Shown here piece after piece: positions 62,331-64,000 of a stretch of 64,000 nt of DNA. The notes under the pieces are model-generated. The model saw only the letters and a program-made list of their open reading frames with translations. It was not told where the DNA came from and did no database searches. The stretch's first letter is position 1, and every line of letters starts with the position of its first letter. Both the position numbers and the translations under genes were made by a program. Source of the DNA: Elysia chlorotica (taxonomy: Eukaryota; Mollusca; Gastropoda; Plakobranchidae); the NCBI GenBank assembly GCA_003991915.1, contig RQTK01000314.1:178524-242523 (forward strand). The letters run 5' to 3'.

Positions 62331-62649
62331 GTAGACTGTCTAAAACTTTTTATTCTTTTATCTCTTATATATCATATAAACTGTCTTGCAATGTTTATTT
62401 TCCAATCAGATTCTCTTGTATATCAGTGACAAGGTAAACGGTCTTATACTGTTGAGCCTTCAAACTCCTGTATGTCATAGACAAGGCAGATTGTCTTACA
62501 ATGTTTATTCTTCAAACTTTGTGTGTGTCATGGACAATTATATTCTACATTACTCAAATATAGTTCATATCCCTTAAACGTAAAGCAATATTGGATTGGC
62601 CTTTCGTCACCTATGTTTACGAAACAATCTTTTAGGGCTTTCGAAAAGC

Positions 62650-62722
62650 GGACCAAAAGGATTCGAACTTCAGACGCACTGTTCACGAGTCGAGAGGACC
62701 ACTGAGACAGCTACCTGGTGCC
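62650..62722 (-). mobile_element. tRNA-like fragment (possible SINE head)
   Basis: The reverse strand has tagctgtctcagtgg (A-box-like) and gttcgaatcctttt (B-box-like) about 45 bp apart. It does not fold convincingly as a tRNA gene. Confidence 0.35.
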
Positions 62723-62817
62723 CATACTAGATGTCTCTACACAATAATGCAGTGCACGCACAGCCACACATACGGTCTATTCTACATCTATCTAGAGTAA
62801 ACTAAAATTAACACCAC

Positions 62818-63190
62818 TATATACCATACATCATACATCATACACACTACGAGTCATACGTCCTACACCCTACACCCCACACCCTACACCGCACACCCCA
62901 CACCCTACACCGCACACCCCACACCCTACACCCTGCATCCTATACCCTACATCCTGCATCCTACACCCTACACACTCAACACGCTACACACCACAATCAT
63001 ATCCTATACCTGCACCCTACATTCCACACACACCATGCATACTTAACACCCCACACCCTACACTCGACACCCGATATCCTCCACAACATACACACTACAG
63101 GCCCTACATCTACACCTTCCATCCTTCATCCAAGTCCTACACGCCATACACACTACAAGCACTACACGCCACACTAAACTGCCAGATTCT
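62818..63190. repeat. Degenerate ACACCCTAC-type minisatellite
   Basis: Many variants of caccctaca/cacaccccac/cacaccgcac, roughly 8-10 bp units, decaying at both ends. It is not the canonical molluscan telomere repeat (CCCTAA). Confidence 0.8.
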
Positions 63191-64000
63191 ATGTGCTGTA
63201 TTTACACTGCCCAGAGTGGGTAAAATAAAGGTTTTACATAATAAAAACTCCAAAGGCTGAGACTCCAAAAAGAAATCGTCTCGATCCACAGTTTATAGAG
63301 TCCGTTTTCTATGTTTGTTTACAATCATGGCCATCATAATGTTTAATGTCATCATAATTATGATGCGTAGAAACTTGTCACCTCTGCACAAAGAATATTC
63401 AAAAAGTCCGCCATTATCATTACCACAAATAGCTTTTGTCATTGTAAATGTACAGACGCTCCAACAAAATCACTCTACTCAAATCTTTTGGCAACGAGAA
63501 AAATATTGTTGAAAGGCCACCCTCATAGATTAATTATTATATTTTTAGTTAATTATCATTAATTTTATATTTCAAATCTAAAAAGAAATTCGCGCATCAA
63601 TAAATTCAAAAATGTATCTTAAACAAAATAATGTTTCTGTCCCTATAATGACCTGCGAGTGAAAACTGTTTATTTTTTTTATGTTTTTACATCTCCTTCA
63701 TTAGATTGTGTACGCTGTATAGCTTCAAAATAAACGTACCCCTTTCTATCTCTGAAGTTTTGTAAATAAAATATCTCTAAACTTTATGAAGCCACATCGC
63801 ATACATGTAAATGATGAATACAGATATTTATTAATTTTTGAAAGACAGAAAGCTTAAGTTTTGACACGTGCAACAAATTTTATTCCATTTTTCTACTGGT
63901 TTAAAAGATATGGACCCCCCCCCCTCCCCCCCCCCAAAAAAAAATAAAATAAAATAAACACCAATGTAAAACATGTGTGTGGGTGTGGGGGGGGGGGGGG
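63191..64000. other. Right edge: AT-rich, then homopolymer runs
   Basis: No coding exon seen. The sequence ends in C-runs, A-runs and a terminal G-run (63913-64000). Confidence 0.6.

Noticed and set aside
62650..62722. Functional tRNA gene on the minus strand
   Set aside because: A- and B-box-like words are present but stems do not pair; more likely a SINE head.
62818..63190. Chromosome end (telomere)
   Set aside because: The unit is not CCCTAA/TTAGGG and ordinary sequence continues to the right.

Overview
This is a eukaryotic, AT-rich, intron-rich, repeat-rich window. It is most likely from a mollusc, probably a gastropod: animal gene families with many small exons and long introns, a recurrent tRNA-derived SINE, hAT, DIRS-type and RTE-like elements. 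The species call is inference. There are two assembly gaps (33581-33811 and 49408-49453).

Layout. (1) 1-9083, minus strand: the first eight coding exons of a Caprin-family RNA-binding protein (435 codons, gene continues off the left edge). Its first exon and 5' flank are duplicated and inverted across 8.9-13.1 kb, around a 1.0-kb element with split direct repeats and an RTE-like relic. (2) 13.1-18.3 kb: tandem repeats (70-bp, 23-bp pyrimidine-rich, 54-bp), microsatellites and one SINE; no gene recognised. (3) 18291-22407, minus strand: a complete four-exon gene for a 595-aa membrane-anchored JmjC/cupin_8 protein. (4) 22.4-27 kb: (GA)n/(CT)n tracts, a degenerate tandem array with splice-donor-like sequences, two possible minus-strand exons of an unknown membrane protein, and a decayed DIRS/Ngaro-type retrotransposon. 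(5) 29076-46805, plus strand: a 13-exon gene for a 567-aa nuclear-type protein (RG-rich and acidic N-terminal half, unrecognised C-terminal domain). Its introns hold a 1.1-kb direct duplication, a SINE inside a duplicated segment, a 1.5-kb TIR element and a 4.0-kb hAT-like transposon with an intact 790-aa transposase. (6) 46.8-52.5 kb: RTE 3' relic, SINE cluster, gap. (7) 52535-56121, plus strand: complete five-exon intracellular-type serpin (384 aa). (8) 61042 onward, plus strand: first two exons of an isoaspartyl peptidase/L-asparaginase (ASRGL1-like); exon 2 is interrupted by a short inverted duplication of itself plus a 58-bp minisatellite, then repeats to the right edge.

The genes do not form a pathway; they are independent host genes. 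The most unusual material is structural: two places where an inverted duplication has captured a coding exon (Caprin exon 1; asparaginase exon 2), a compact split-direct-repeat element, and two TIR elements with 6-bp target duplications in adjacent introns of one gene. Exon limits were set by reading GT/AG sites and checking that phases join; no alignment or transcript data were available.
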